Source: Jaapia argillacea MUCL 33604 (taxonomy: Eukaryota; Basidiomycota; Agaricomycetes; Jaapiales; Jaapiaceae). From it: DNA of 64,000 bases. Position numbers and translations under genes: made by a program. The stretch covers positions 40,939 through 104,938 of the forward strand of contig KL197728.1 of assembly GCA_000697665.1 (NCBI GenBank). Reading direction: 5' to 3'. The notes under the pieces were generated by a model. It did not search any database. It saw only the letters and a list, made by a program, of their open reading frames with translations, and was not told where the DNA came from. Each line of letters opens with the position of its first letter. The first letter of the stretch is position 1. Below are positions 34,901 to 47,528 of this stretch, piece after piece.

Positions 34901-37900
34901 CCAAAACGAATCTCGGTGAAGTCTTCCATATCAAGCTCGACGCCCGTGACAAAATTCACTTCCCCTCGGCTTGCTGCAGCGGCAGCAGTGACCAGGGTGT
35001 GCACCGATTTACGTGGACGGGATTTACTCTAGTTGCGGAAGTCAAGAAGGTGAAGGAGTGAAATGAGCGACGTGACTTGCCAGAAATGACTTCACGGGTT
35101 TATAGCCATCGTTGGAGAGGACGTCGGATGCAGCACTCGCTCCGTCAGCGAGATCATTGCGACCAATAACTTGGTAAGCAGCCACTGGCCAATCCCCAGG
35201 TGGGGACAACTGACAAGTGCGAGCCGCCTCCTTCAGAGGCGCAGCTATTCCCAGAGGAAGGTTACGGAGGAACTCTTTCCCCATCTGCGATCGGACAAGG
35301 AGGTGGATAGCATTCTCCGCTCGTTTTCGACTATCTGTAATTTTGTTGTCGGACAGGCAGACATACAGAGCCGTGAGTTGCCGTAGATATGCCAAGGGTT
35401 CGAGGCGACCGTACTCGAAGGAAGGTTGAACCTTGAACTGAAGCCCAAGCTTGTGCGTCTCGTACCAAGGTAGGTTCCATTCAGGGTTGCTGATTCTTCC
35501 GTAGAGGATGGCGGCCATATCTGGCGGCCACACCGGTAGTCGATCGTCCAGATGATGAACTGTGGCAAATAAAGAAAATCAGCGAAATTAACAGTCCTCG
35601 CCGGGATAGAACGCACCATTGCTAGGTGGAGCGACCCAACCCAAAGTTGCCTTCGGATACAAGCGTTTCCAGTAGTCTGCCCACTCGGGGCGAATAACTC
35701 GTGCTATGCGACATATGAGAGGTACTAGATGGTACAAACAAGCATATCGATGACTAATCAAGCGCAAGTCTTCTCCGAGTGTGTGGAGGGCGTTGAGAAC
35801 GGGGGCTAGTAACTCGTGCGGTCGACTTAAAGTTGATGCCGAGGGCGCGTATGGGACTGAGGGTGGCAGCTCCAGACCGCGGAGCGTAGAGTCGCCGGAA
35901 AAGCAAACATGGGATACAGAGGTGGAGAGGGAACTCCAGGTATTGGACTGGGATCCAGTGCCGAGGTCTCCCGTTAGCCCAAAGACAAGGGATAGGGCTT
36001 CTGCAAAGCAATCAAATTCCGTCCCGAACGAAGTGCGCAAACCACGGGAAGACCAAATTTGGAGAAAGCGGCGATGCAAAGCGAAGGAGTATTCCGCAGG
36101 AAGTGTCAAAGCAAGAACATGCAGGGATTGACACGTCAAGACATCTTGGGGAACCAAGTCGATGGCAGTCCGGAGATGGGAGCCACCATCAAGGACTAAG
36201 GTCACCGACGACATCACGGGGTCTCTCACACCTACGATCTTCTTTTTGTGCTGACTGGAGTCCCACTCTCGACGATCCCCACGGTCAAGATCCATAATGG
36301 CTTCGGCTGGAGTTTCAACCAAGTTCCCCACCTCCAATAAGATTGGCAACTCCCTGACACCGTGAGTGAGGACGACGAGGCTGTTGTCGGGATTCACCAA
36401 GAGGAGATCCCATACATTGCCACGAGTGATGCGCATTGGCACTGCGGAGATGGCGGCACGCTGATGAAAAGGAGCTGCTTGAAGGGTCATCTCCTCTGTT
36501 TTCGTGACTGAGAATACAGCGAGAGTCTGTGATTCTGGGAGGCAGATGCCAAGCAGGGCACGGTCGGTGGCACCATCCCACCGATGATCAAACAAAGACG
36601 CGGTGATGCCTCGCCATGCAGCAGCACTATGATTTGGAAAATATTAGGATCATTACGGGAGGAAGGAATCCAGCGATGCTCACTCGTTCGGAGGTATCTC
36701 CTGGACGAATAGCCTTTCCATCCAGTACGCGGCTTTCATTCTACCATGCTCAATGGGGGCTAACATAGGGTCTGTTTCGCTCCTGCCTCCCAACACCATC
36801 CTGTCCATGGTGACGCTCAGATCATTCCGTGTGAGAGACTCGTTTCGTGATCGTTTAGGAGGCTGCCAAGGAGTTTGTCCACATGGAACAAGTGAAGCCA
36901 AGGTCGTTGCTGAGGTTAGCGAAGGGGGCATTCCTGGGAGTGCTGAGAGGGGAGGTAGCTCTGGAATTTCTGGACTTGAGGATCTATCGGCGAAGTCTTG
37001 ATGTACAGCGGTAGGGTGCCTGGGATCCAATCTACTAGCAAGTTCATGGGCGAGGGATGAGCGAGGTCGATGGCCTAGGGGGGCGGTGGAAGGGGATTTC
37101 TTTGCGGCTCCCCGTGGCTTTGAGCGACCCAATGGAACAGGTATGTCCTTCGGTTTGATGTACGCATACCGCCAAACTGAGAGCGAATGCTTGTCTGGGT
37201 CAACTGTGACGAGGACGTCATCGGTGCCACCTGGCCCACGATGAGACATCCAGACAATGTGTTCGGTAGCGGGAACAGACTTGAGAGGTTTCGTAGAATT
37301 TTCGTCTTCATCCTTCAATGACACAGCTGTCTGATGGAACCCACCCGTAATCCCAATCGTCAAACCGGCCGGTGCAGGTTCAGAAAATGGATTGGTAAAC
37401 GAGAAGACGGTTGGGAGAGGTGAATCTCCTGAGGCTTCAGCTTCTTCGACCTCCGTTGGGTCAAGAACTCGCTGGATGATGACACCATGGGGGAAAACTG
37501 CCCAAGCCCGCCGTACAATGAAAGGGACGGCGAACGTGTACTCTGTTCCATTGAGAACAATGATCTTGCCAATGGAGCGAAGGAAAATGAAGACAGCACG
37601 GACCACACTTCCCAGCTCAGCACCTCGAGCATGATGTTGGGCGCGAGCAAAGGGGCCAAATGTGTGACGAGTGGAGTCCACAGGGGGCGCCGTTGAGGTA
37701 GTGGACTGGTCGGTTTCACGAGGAAATGACGTAGGGGAGGCGGAGGGTGCCGAACTAGGCTGTTCGAGCCAACCAAGACAAGCCCAACGCACAACTTGAT
37801 TCTCCTCCTCGAAGTTCCATCTCTTCCTGATTATGCCCCCAGAACTCAGGATGACAGTCTGTGCGTCCCAACTAAGTTCTTCATCACCCTGAGACTCTTC

Positions 37901-38104
37901 CTTCGATAGATACAGAGTGGATTGAACAAGAGGGCCTGAGTCGGCAGGACCAACACCCTGCAGTGCAGCGCGGACAGATTGCAACAATGCCGATCCTTCG
38001 CTGCCATCCTTAGCAGGCGTAGGGGCCGTTTTGTGAAAATAAGATGCAGACCCAGATATAGGAGGTCCCTGGATGTGAATTGGGACAGGCATGTGGTTGG
38101 GCAT
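31987..38104 (-). CDS. APC1: Anaphase-promoting complex subunit 1
   Basis: The largest APC/C scaffold subunit (about 1,900 residues). The N-terminal half holds an Apc1-type beta-propeller region (AQTVILSSGGIIRKRWNFEEE, EHIVWMSH, YTFAVPFIVRRAWAVFPHG). The C-terminal half contains the proteasome/cyclosome (PC) repeat helices: LTPEHAGFLFALGLTGHL, TTIGVLLGLAAANAGS, LVTQAAGLSGLGLLYMGT and HVATHQSLGLLFLGGGRYTLG. It ends DEIIVAWAAT. APC/C is the ubiquitin ligase that triggers anaphase and mitotic exit. Exons are unusually long for this window (for example 36683-38104 and most of 31987-33430). Introns lie near 36610-36680, 35540-35610, about 35060, 34740 and 33470. The start at 38104 gives MPNHMPVPI. 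Confidence 0.88.
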
Positions 38105-38743
38105 CTGTAGCCACGTTCAGAATGGCTCGGAGGTAGGAATTTATTTACCTTTGGGTGACTGCAGATAGATGGCTCGGACCAGCAACGGAAATGTGCGAGA
38201 GCTAAGCCAGAGTGGCCGAGGATAGGATTGAGTCGCTCTGCAACACAGATCGACCAGTGGTTTCGAATGAGAGTCCGGAGAGAAGTTGAGGTTTATCGCG
38301 TCACTCTTTCACGTGCAGCCTGTCACTCAGACGCCGGGGTGCTTTGCCCTCGATGATACTTTGTCGGTCATCTTGCAATCACCAAAACAACTGAAAATCA
38401 CAAGAAAATGTGCCAATTGCTACAACCATCATACATAGGGTAAGGTACCATACATCCTGTATAAATATTGCAAGATCCTTTTGTCGCCTCATCAAAAAGA
38501 TGTTGATGCGGAGAAGAATTATAAATGAGCAGTAGATTGTCCTGACGTAGATCGTCCGACGGTAACCAAGAGTGGAAAATTGACACTCCTGTGGATGAAA
38601 GTTCAGGTGACGATGGAGCCCATCCACGATGCAAATACCGAATTCCTGTTCCAATAGAGGCGATGCAATAAATTATTCCAAAATCCAAAAAGATGCTAAT
38701 CAAGACTGAGCGATGAGGACCACAGGTGGACATAGCCACATAC
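38105..38743. other. Intergenic, tandem minus-strand genes
   Basis: APC1 promoter and 3' flank of the NRP1-like gene. The minus-strand frames at 38379-38757 run on from the NRP1-like stop, look like 3' UTR, and show no domain. Confidence 0.5.
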
Positions 38744-41713
38744 CTAGCAAATGGCAACGCGTTCAGAGTCGATTACGAGCCGAGCTTGCTTTCGTTCGCT
38801 GCCAATGGGCCTTTCGGCCAGACTAGTAAGCGCTTTGGTTTCCTCCCCGTCAAGTTGCCAGATGTTCCCCCCATGCAAACTCGTGTATGACTCCCTGGCA
38901 ATAAAAGGGACCTCCCCTCCATAGATCTGACCGACGTCAGCATGGGAGAGACCATCTTCAGATTCCGCGAGTGACCCCGAAGACGAACTCGATGATGGCG
39001 AGAGGGATGGGGAACGGACAATTTCGTGCAGGAATGAAGGCAGAAGCGGTTCTGGGCCACGCGAAACATCACAGAACGAAAGGTTGGTACTTGAACACGG
39101 CGTGGAAGGGGTGGATCTCCTGTGTGCAGACGTCTGATATATCGGGGACACATTCACATACTGGGGAGACATCTCATTTTGATGGCGGGCTGGCGGCTGT
39201 GAATTAGGGTGGGACAAATCGATGAATAGACTGGGCCGTTCCAGAGGAGGGGGTTGGGAGACGGAAGCACGATCACAAACGTCGCCGGCATAATGAGAAA
39301 CACCAATCGATGTCGGCGGGGATGGCTGGGTCTGAGACGCAATCACTGACGCAAGCAGAGCGATGCGTTCAGCCTGCACCGCAGACGAGATGGAGTCACC
39401 GTTGCCTTCCGCATCTAAAGTAAAATCACGGTCAACAAAATCCGGCACTCTGTGGATGTGACGTACAAGGGAAGCAGGTCTGGCACACTTTGCGCCGCCG
39501 CCAATTCAAATAGCTACACTTCTGGCAAATCCCTACGGCGAGACGAGACTGAACAAAGGAATCATCGGGAAATGTAGTGAAGACACTCACAGTCTCCTGG
39601 TTGATGCTCAATGGGTCCCCGGTTTCCAGTGTTCAGAATGGGAGGGTGCTATCCAAAACAACAAAGCAGTGAGCAATAAGGTGTTGAGCGTTGCAAGAGT
39701 GCGGTACCTGAATGCTAATGATGCCGGTGGGACGAATTTGTCCTTGCTCCGGCAGTGGTTCATTGTCCGGCCACCACATTACACATGGCGTGAGGGGGTC
39801 ATTGGATACGTTTTGTACTTTGCCGCCCAAGGACAAGGCACGACCTGAGGGTGTAAGCAAAGGGTATGACGGGGCAGGAGGCTTGCCGCGGAAGACCTGA
39901 GAAACGGAGTGGGGTTGCGAGAACGTAGAAGAATGGACGGGTCGAGGAGCAGCGCCGGAAGGGAGGTGCTGTGATTCGCATGACTGCAGATGAGGAGCCC
40001 CAACAAAGCGAGGTGAAGACAATGCTCGGATTGACGACATCCAAGAAACAGGAGACCTAGGCACTGGTGACGGCAGGCCATCGCCAGGACGAGAAGATCC
40101 ACAACCTATGCATGTCATGTTACGCCTACCAAACACGTCCGACGTTAGCCTTCATCACGACCATAGAAGTAAGATTGAACCCCACCCAAAGTTGTGAGCG
40201 GCGCAATGGACAGCGGGGCATCTAAAGGAAAGTTATGGATGAGTACCGATATCGTGGAGAGATTGAGCAGTGGTGATCGGTCGCGTGGAGGAAAGAGGCG
40301 AGACAAAGTGAAGACTCACATCCAGTCCCCAAGGCGGAAAGTTGAATGTGCGTTGGGAGGATTGCTCGACAGAGTATACCCATTTCCGAATGCTTCCCGC
40401 ATTTGTAATGAGTCCTCCGACCGATGGCCATAGAAATTAGTCGTGAGGCGCGGGTCTAGTGTCTTGTGTAACGGGAAGTACGAGGTGTTGAAGGTAGACG
40501 AGGTCTGAAACTCGGAATGGGTGGGTGAAAGGGTATGAATGTTCGTCATCTATAATATATAATATGAGCATAGATACGGCAAGCGTACGTGTGGCGTACG
40601 AACTGAGTCACTGAGTTGGAGGCGCCTCAATTTATGAAAGGGTTCAAGGTCCCTTTCCAGAGCAGGGGTGACAGAGAACGAAGGACTGGAAAGAGACAGT
40701 GCCGACCTGGCCTGATAAATAGAAGGAAAGAAAAAATTGTCAGCTGGTTGGTTTCACAAGTGTCAGCACAAGTATGAAGACGCAAAAGGTGATGCAACGA
40801 AAGGTGATAAACTGCCATAAATGACAGGGAATTGATATGGCTGCCGAGTCGAGGCCAGATATGATCCCATCGATGACGCGCCAACGTTGACGCCGGTTAC
40901 ACGAGGCACAAGAGGCAGTGCTGATGAAGAGAAAGTTCCAACATTTACGTCCTTCCTGAACGTCGCCAGGCGACAACAGCAAAAAAGGCAATGTGATGTG
41001 ATAGCCCAATCACAATCGTGGGAAACTCAACGGAAGATGTTTGCTCCTCCGCGCCGAACTTCCCCAGCAGAAGAAATAACGCACATACCTCCTCATGCGT
41101 TTTGAAGACCGCCCAAACGCTACCTCCGTTGAAAGGCTGGTCAAAAGTATGATCCTCACGGGCAACCCAGAGTGTTGCAGTCGGTGCCATATCTTGCCCG
41201 ACCTGGATAAATTGGTTAGCCACGCATCGATGGACTGGCGGCGCGACATATGAGCGCCATACCTGTGGTTCGAAGGATTGGCAAAACATTGCCGAAAGCA
41301 TAGACGAAGCCGCAGGCGGCAGATTGACGAACTGTTTGGGTGGGGGTTGGAGACGAATTTGGGGGTAGCAATGGTAATGGTATGTCAAATGATCAGTGGG
41401 CTGAACACAACAAATGTCGGGGGAGATTTAAAACACGCACGCGTATTACGCGAGACCGAGTGCGAAGAAACTCCTGATGTGTGGAAGGATCTCCAGCAAC
41501 ACTGAGGCGGTCAAATAGAGCTGACAACCCATGGTCCGAAAACTGGGCTCGCGGAGAGAATCTGTCGATGACGGTCGGAAACTCGTCCTGAGGTGTGATG
41601 GGCTGAGATGGACTGCACGGTATACCAAGAGAGTGTGGACTGGAGTGCGCGACAGAGGAGGGACCTGATCCCATGGATGAAGGCAAGGGGGACAGACGAG
41701 CGAACGAGTTCAT
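38744..41713 (-). CDS. NRP1: NRP1-like RRM and RanBP2 zinc-finger protein
   Basis: Visible in order: a Pro/Ser-rich N-terminus (MNSFARLSPLPSSMG), a stretch ending FVNLPPAASSMLSAM, and an RRM-like block (PTATLWVAREDH, GGSVWAVFKTHEE). Two RanBP2-type zinc fingers follow, restored by splicing: GDWICPAVHCAAHNFGRNMT then CIGCGSSRPG, and GDWICQKCSYLNWRRRKVCQ then TCFP. After the second finger come AEGNGDSISSAVQAERIALL and a Ser-rich tail ending SERVAIC. Yeast Nrp1 also has an RRM followed by two such fingers and is a putative RNA-binding, stress-granule-linked protein, so the assignment is by architecture. The middle exons (40140-41000) are only partly resolved. The start is set at 41713, since the upstream extension uses no ATG. 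Confidence 0.68.
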
Positions 41714-43158
41714 TGGGTTGAATGGGTAGCGCTGGGGAGGGATGTAAAAGGTCAAGTGACTGGTGCGGGGCTTTTGAAGGCCGGGGTTGAAGGGGGATAT
41801 GGAAGACAGTGGAGGATCAAGGATGGGAGATCATACGGGGGGGAAGAAAGTAAAGTACGAACGAAGTTGAAGTACGGTCGGAGGGTTGCGTGCGGCGTAC
41901 AGCCTCCGATATATCTGATAGACTACCATAAGAGTGTATTCAAGATCCAGACAAGGATGCCCCGGACCCATGCCGTGGCGCTAGACGGGACGTTATAACA
42001 GATCTTCGCCCAGAGCGCTGAGCAAGAAGGAGGAAAACTACCGCAAGATTCGCATCGCCCGCTAATGTTAAGCCGTAACCATATCGCTGGCACCGCGCGA
42101 TTAGAACACCTTTGGACACGCTGTCTGGTTACAAGCAAATTTGCTGTAGATCACCCAGCCAATAATCTGTCCGAGCTGCTGAGATTCGGAGTTCAGAACG
42201 GGTTGCATGGTGTTGAGCGGAGGACAACACAACCGAGCCGACGACATTGCCTTTTCTCCACCAATCGCACGCTTCTCTACCCGAACATTCCCGACGTGGC
42301 TGCTGCTCCCTGTCGTCTCCTCGAGTACCGCCTCACTCTGTTGCCCGGTACTTTACACAGTTTCTCACCAAGGTATGATTCAGGGACGCTGTCTCGTCAC
42401 TGACGGCGCTCGATTCCCCATATGATCCCCACTCATCAATGCGACCGTGCTGATCTCCCTGCGACCTGTCGTAAGCTCCTTGATTCGGATCTATTTGCCA
42501 ATCGGACCTTGCAACTCCGGTGGCATCGCAATTACCTCTTTTTCTGCGTGGTTGGCGTAGATCATTCACTTTCCATCTTGCTATCCCCTCCATCTAATCC
42601 TCTCGTCAACTACACCGATTGGACAACTCTTCGATCCACCAGCGCAGACTTCTTCGAATACCACTGGTTCTTGATCCAGAGTTGTCCTAAGTGGTCGGTC
42701 GGAATTGCGGCGTGTCTGCAGTCCAGAATTATAATTTGGATATCGATTGGGATTGGCTTCACCGGGAATGAGCAGTGGGGTTTGGTCCATTGCAAATTCT
42801 CTAATGTATCCCCTTCCAGCCCGGCAGAGACTTCTGAGCCTATCGCAGCTATCCCCCAACGAACAAAGGTGAGTCGCCCGTGTCCGACGTTGGAGTGTCA
42901 GCCAATTCCCATCTTGCGACCAGGTTGCTTCGCGTCAGTGCCACGGTATGGTGTTCCGTTATGGACGTGGGTTGTAGGGCGATGTTCTGCTCTGATGATC
43001 GCAGTTGGTTCGTTATCGTGTCTCAGTGGAAGCTCCAGGTCATCAGCCAATCACCTTGCGGCTGCTGGATCTGACCCCGATTGGCTGGTCCTGAATACCC
43101 TTGTGATCGTGAGCATGCACAAAAGACCATTCAACATGACAACCATTAGGAAGATTAT
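41714..43158. other. 1.4-kb interval without a supported gene
   Basis: This lies between the 5' end of the NRP1-like gene and the 3' end of the helicase. A plus-strand frame runs from 42065 to 43165 with one stop (42401-42403). Its translation shows no domain or motif I recognise and is rich in Cys, Trp and Ser, as random reading often is. I cannot call it a gene (see findings). Confidence 0.45.
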
Positions 43159-46100
43159 TCAATAATAGGAAGCTCGTCCAGGGTCTGGGACGTTACCGTA
43201 CAGAGTCTGCCTCAACCGCTCCCCATTCAGCTCAACCACCAATCCTCGTTGGTGCAAAAATTGAGCATACCGACGCCACGCCTCTGCCCCCTTGCCAACC
43301 CTAACTATGCCCTGCGCCTCAGATCCACTAATCTTGCCTGCCTTGAGGGTGCTGATGCTTCCGACCACAAACAGTCCTCGTTTAGCCCTCGTCAGACCCA
43401 CATTCAGCCTTCTTCTATCTGCAAGGAACCCAATGTGCCCAGAAGGGTTATTACGAACAGTAGAGAAGATGATCACTTCCTTCTCCCTACCCTCAAACCC
43501 ATCAACTGTCTTGATTTCGATGTTGGCGAGTTGAGCAGCGCGAAGGTCGCCAAGGACCGATTTAAATCGCGAGCGATATTTCTGATCTTTCTTGAAAAGG
43601 CGACTCAGCAACGATATTTGGGCTACATAAGGAGCGATGATCCCGATATCCGCTCCTTGGATCGTCTTCCCCGTCGCGTAAGTTGGTCATCTTGATATAC
43701 GGGGAAGTAATGGACTTACGTCGTTACGAAGCAGTAGATCCTCAACAACGCTGCAGACAATATGGGCCTCATTCCAGTTGACTCGGCTTCGGTCCTTCAT
43801 CGTTTCAGAGCCAGGATGATCCAAGAACACGACAGAAGGTCTATGTCCCGTCACGGGGTCCATGGTTAGATGGGAAGAAGACGGAGGCATCAACCGAGAA
43901 TGGATGTTGCCATCAGAATCATATGTCCCGTCAAGGACGGAAAGGTTGTAGAACTCGTTCGAAGGGAAGTGAGAAATGGCCGGATGCATGCGGTACTGTG
44001 TATCCAACATGATGGAAGGCACTTCTACAGGCGCAGCGCAGATCAGACACCGACAATGAGAGAAATGTCTGAAACACGAACTTCCTTCTTCCGTTAGGCG
44101 CTCGAAGAGACTGATGCCGAGTCCTCCTGCTTGAGCATCGCGACTCGTAATGATCGGGGGCAGCTGCTTGTGGTCACCGATCAGAGCAACGTGCTGGGAC
44201 TATCGACTGTTAGGTGGGGCAGCAAGAGTGAAGACATAACGCACCCCTTTCATTAATGGGATTAAGGAGGCGGGCTCGGTCGACATGGATGCTTCGTCCA
44301 GGAAGACGATGGGAAAATCGGTAACATTCAGCGCTACACATGCCGACGTCACACACGTCGTACAGATCTGTTTGACCAACGCATTTAATGAGGCTCAGCC
44401 ACGAAACAAAGGAGTCACTCACCACATCGGCTGCAGTCACGATATCTCGTAACATCTCCTGACGAAGCGCATATGTCTTGGCAGAAACCACCTTCAGCTG
44501 TTTCTCATAACTGGCAACAGCAGTCTGAAGCGTCAGGTAGCGTTTCGAGTGCAGAGTGCTTTCAGATGCCTGCAACCGTTGCTTTGCTTCTGTGAAACGT
44601 TTCTGTACGCGTTCGAAGTCGATGTCGAGTTGATCGACTTGGGGTTTCAGTGGGTGGGCTTCAAGCTTGGCATCGAGGGTATGCTCGAATAAGGATTCCT
44701 TGACTTTGCCACCATAACCAACGCGAAGAGGTCTTACTCCAGCAGCAGCTAAGCCTTCAACGAGGTTGTCAACCGCGACGTTGGTGTATGTGCAGACAAG
44801 GATGGGTTGGACAACTTGAAAATGTACCTGTGGAGATGCCGTTTCAGCGCAATCCGGCGACATAGGGAAGGCACTCTAACCTTGAGAAGTTTCACTGCTT
44901 CGATGATGGTCTTGGTCTTTCCAGTACCTGGAGGCTATAATACGTTGTGGGTTTCGAAAATACGTCGCAGGACTGAGGAAGGAAAGAACATACGCCCTGA
45001 ACGAGACTAATTCTTTGACCAACCATCATTGCCACCGCCCTCGTCTGAGTTTCATTGAGGCCATTGAGAACGGGGTCACCTTCAACCCTTACGGGCTTCA
45101 CCTGGCTATACCTCCTCGCCCAACTGTGAATCTTCATATCCTTACTGAAAGCCCCATCATTCCGCCCAGCCAAGCTGGTTTCATGGTCGAGTGTTTCATA
45201 GCCGACGTACGTTGTATCATCTGGCGCTTGCAAAGGAGTGGGGGGATGGGATGTAGGGAGAGACGGGGAGAAGTTTTGCAAGAGTACGTCTCGGAGTTCG
45301 GTTCCTTGGAGGACAATTTGGCGGTCGGGTGAAAGGAGGAGATCGCTTTGTTGTTGAGCGACTGGGTCGTAATTCATGTGACTGATTGCCGTACGCATAC
45401 GTTCGAAGACGATATTAGAGCGTCCTACGTCAAGTCTATGAGATTAGCATTGGCGTGGTGAGAATTATGATACAGAATGGAAAAAGCAAAGAGCGGCACC
45501 TCCAAGGACCATCGGTCAAGTCCGCCAGCTCCGGAAACGACACTCGGAGTCGTGTTTGGGTGGAAGAAACGACACTTCCCCGAAGAGGCTCTTCCTTGAG
45601 TGGATCTATCCTTGATACTAGCACTTGTGTTCCGTTGCTGATCATCAGACATCAGGATAAGTCGGAGAAACGTCAGGTGAAAAACACCAACTCGAATCGA
45701 TGGTCTGGCAGAGCAATCCCAGGACCAAGGTCAAAAGAGGCCACAGGGCGGCCGAACTGGTTTGCGTCGAGCCAAAATGCTGATAGCCCAGTCAAGCAGT
45801 AGCCTTCTTCCTGTAGTCGATCCAAAGACCAGTTCGCCAAGCGCTCTCTCAGAACTGTCTCATCTTCTGCCTGCTCAGAATCGAGCATCGGCAGGAAGCT
45901 GGACGCCATCGGGAAGAGGAATATAAGGAAGCAACTTCAAGCAGAGATAGAAAATTGGAAGCGTACTGCGCTTGGTATGCCTGTATCTCTTCGTAGAACG
46001 GCGCTCCTAGGCCAACATTCATGTGTGGAGGGCGAACGCGTTTCAGGGATGTTTTACGTTTGTGAGGGTCTTCGACGGCAGGATCCCGAGGCCCGCGAGC

Positions 46101-46442
46101 TCTTGACGGGGCTCTTAACCTCCAGTCGAACCGAATTTCCTCGGATGGATTGTGAGGACGCACTAAAGCTGGTGAGTGAGGTTCCTCTGCAACGTCTTCT
46201 TCCTGGAGCCATTCTCTCTCTGCGGCTGTGAGGACCTGAGGCACTGCCAGGGATGTTTTGAGTCTCGCCAGCGAGGAAGTAGATAGCATGGACGTGGTAT
46301 GGAAAAGTGAATGGTGCGAGAGTGGGGGTCGTGTTGCATAAGTTAGGGAAATGGGTAGATTATGTGGTGTGAGGTATGATATCTGGGAACGATAGGAGGT
46401 CGTTGCAAGGTGGGACGAGAGATTCAAGAGGCTTCTAGACAT
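43159..46442 (-). CDS. HCS1: SF1B DNA/RNA helicase, HCS1/SMUBP2 (IGHMBP2) type
   Basis: UPF1-like superfamily 1 helicase. Motifs in order: NETQTRAVAMM (Q-like), PPGTGKTKTI (Walker A, after an intron), ILVCTYTNVAVDNLVEGL (Ia), FLDEASMSTEPASLIPL (Walker B, DEAS), LIGDHKQLPP (III), MLDTQYRMHPAISHFPS (IV), IKTVDGFEGREKEVIIFSTVRNN (V) and RRLNVGLTRAKRGLFVVG (VI). An N-terminal domain (EEGYCLTGLSAFWLDANQFG, NGTQVLVSRIDPL) matches the 1B domain of SMUBP2-like enzymes. The first 70 residues (MSRSLLNLSSHLATTSYRSQ and onwards) are Ser/Arg-rich with almost no acid, suggesting a mitochondrial presequence; later Met codons could give a second form. About ten introns. The stop is at 43159-43161. Confidence 0.87.
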
Positions 46443-46808
46443 AGATCCTGTTGCAATGGAATTGGCGAACCAAACATTTTTCGAGGAACGCAGGATGGCG
46501 CCAGAGCAGTGTCGCGCCGCCACCGTTGGCAGCTCGTGCTCAGGATTTGGGGTGCGTCGCAGCACGAACGTCCAAGGAGGAACTTGGCTTAGTGCAAGGC
46601 AATTTGGCGAGCCCGGACAAGAGACCAGAGGATTCTTCTCTTTTTAGTCACGTGCAGCCCACATAAGAGAATATTTCATGGTTCAAAATATCCATGTGAT
46701 GACTTTCAAAGAGCGGCGAAACCAGGAAAAGGACAGTAATGGTTGTTTCAAACAACAATCTCGCTACTGAGCCATCGCAGACGACTCTCCTGCAACATCA
46801 CAACCCCC
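46443..46808. other. Intergenic, tandem minus-strand genes
   Basis: Helicase promoter and 3' flank of the Cys-rich gene. The helicase frame continues upstream of its ATG to about 46565, but only from a non-ATG codon. Confidence 0.5.
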
Positions 46809-47528
46809 TCACATCGTCGACAGCAAAAACATGGCACTGCCTCCCAAGAAAGCCCCAACCGCGACCGTGACTACAGTGGCAGGCATGTTTAGCCCAAGGC
46901 CAGCAGGTCCATCCCAGTTCTGAGGAAGGGCGAGGGCGATGGAAGCCGGTGGGATGGTAACATTGACGGATGCCAGACAGGCAGCCGCATAAGCTAGGGT
47001 CGGAGACTTAGACAAGAAATTCGACAGGGAAAACATGTTTAATGGCTCACCTGCCAAAGCGGGGGTTGACCCAGCCCGAGGGTCTGGCATTTTCACGTTC
47101 TTGTTGATGATATCAGCAAACATGCATTGTTCGCAAGCGGTGATAGCGGTCACGGTGTCAGAAGAGCAAAGACATGTATCGTTTGTATCACCGCAGTTCT
47201 AAGACTACATGAGTCGAGGAATAGTGCATAGAAAAGCCGGGAGATGATACCAGGATGGCCGTGTTGGCAGGCGTGCAAGAGGTCAGACACTGTAAGCCAG
47301 TCAGCAGGGTGCGAGTTCTGACAAGCTTGAACACTCACATCAGCGGTAATTTGAGGATCCGGAATAGCAAGGAACTGGCTAGCATTAACGTTTCCAACGG
47401 CACCCCCAATGGCGATGTTGAGAGCGAGAACTAGCGGTCTTGGTGAGGTGAGTCATCATAATCGAGGGGCGACACGAACCTCGACCAGCGAGAGTAGCAA
47501 AGAAAGCTAAAATAAAGAAGGAATGCAT
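46809..47528 (-). CDS. Small secreted Cys-rich (CFEM-like), GPI-type protein
   Basis: About 170 residues. A signal peptide (MHSFFILAFFATLAGRVLA) is followed by an eight-cysteine region: CLTSC, NC, DTCLC, ACEQC and AAAC. The C-terminus (MPATVVTVAVGAFLGGSAMFLLSTM, cut here only in description) is hydrophobic and looks like a GPI-attachment signal after a small-residue stretch. Eight cysteines in a small secreted fungal protein recall CFEM proteins, but the spacing is not a clear match, so CFEM-like is tentative. Four introns. One of them (46994-47050, 57 nt) is frame-neutral and free of stops. Likely located at the plasma membrane or cell wall; function unknown. Confidence 0.75.

Noticed and set aside
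46443-46565. N-terminal extension of the helicase
   Set aside because: It begins at GTG; the ATG at 46442 is the first standard start.
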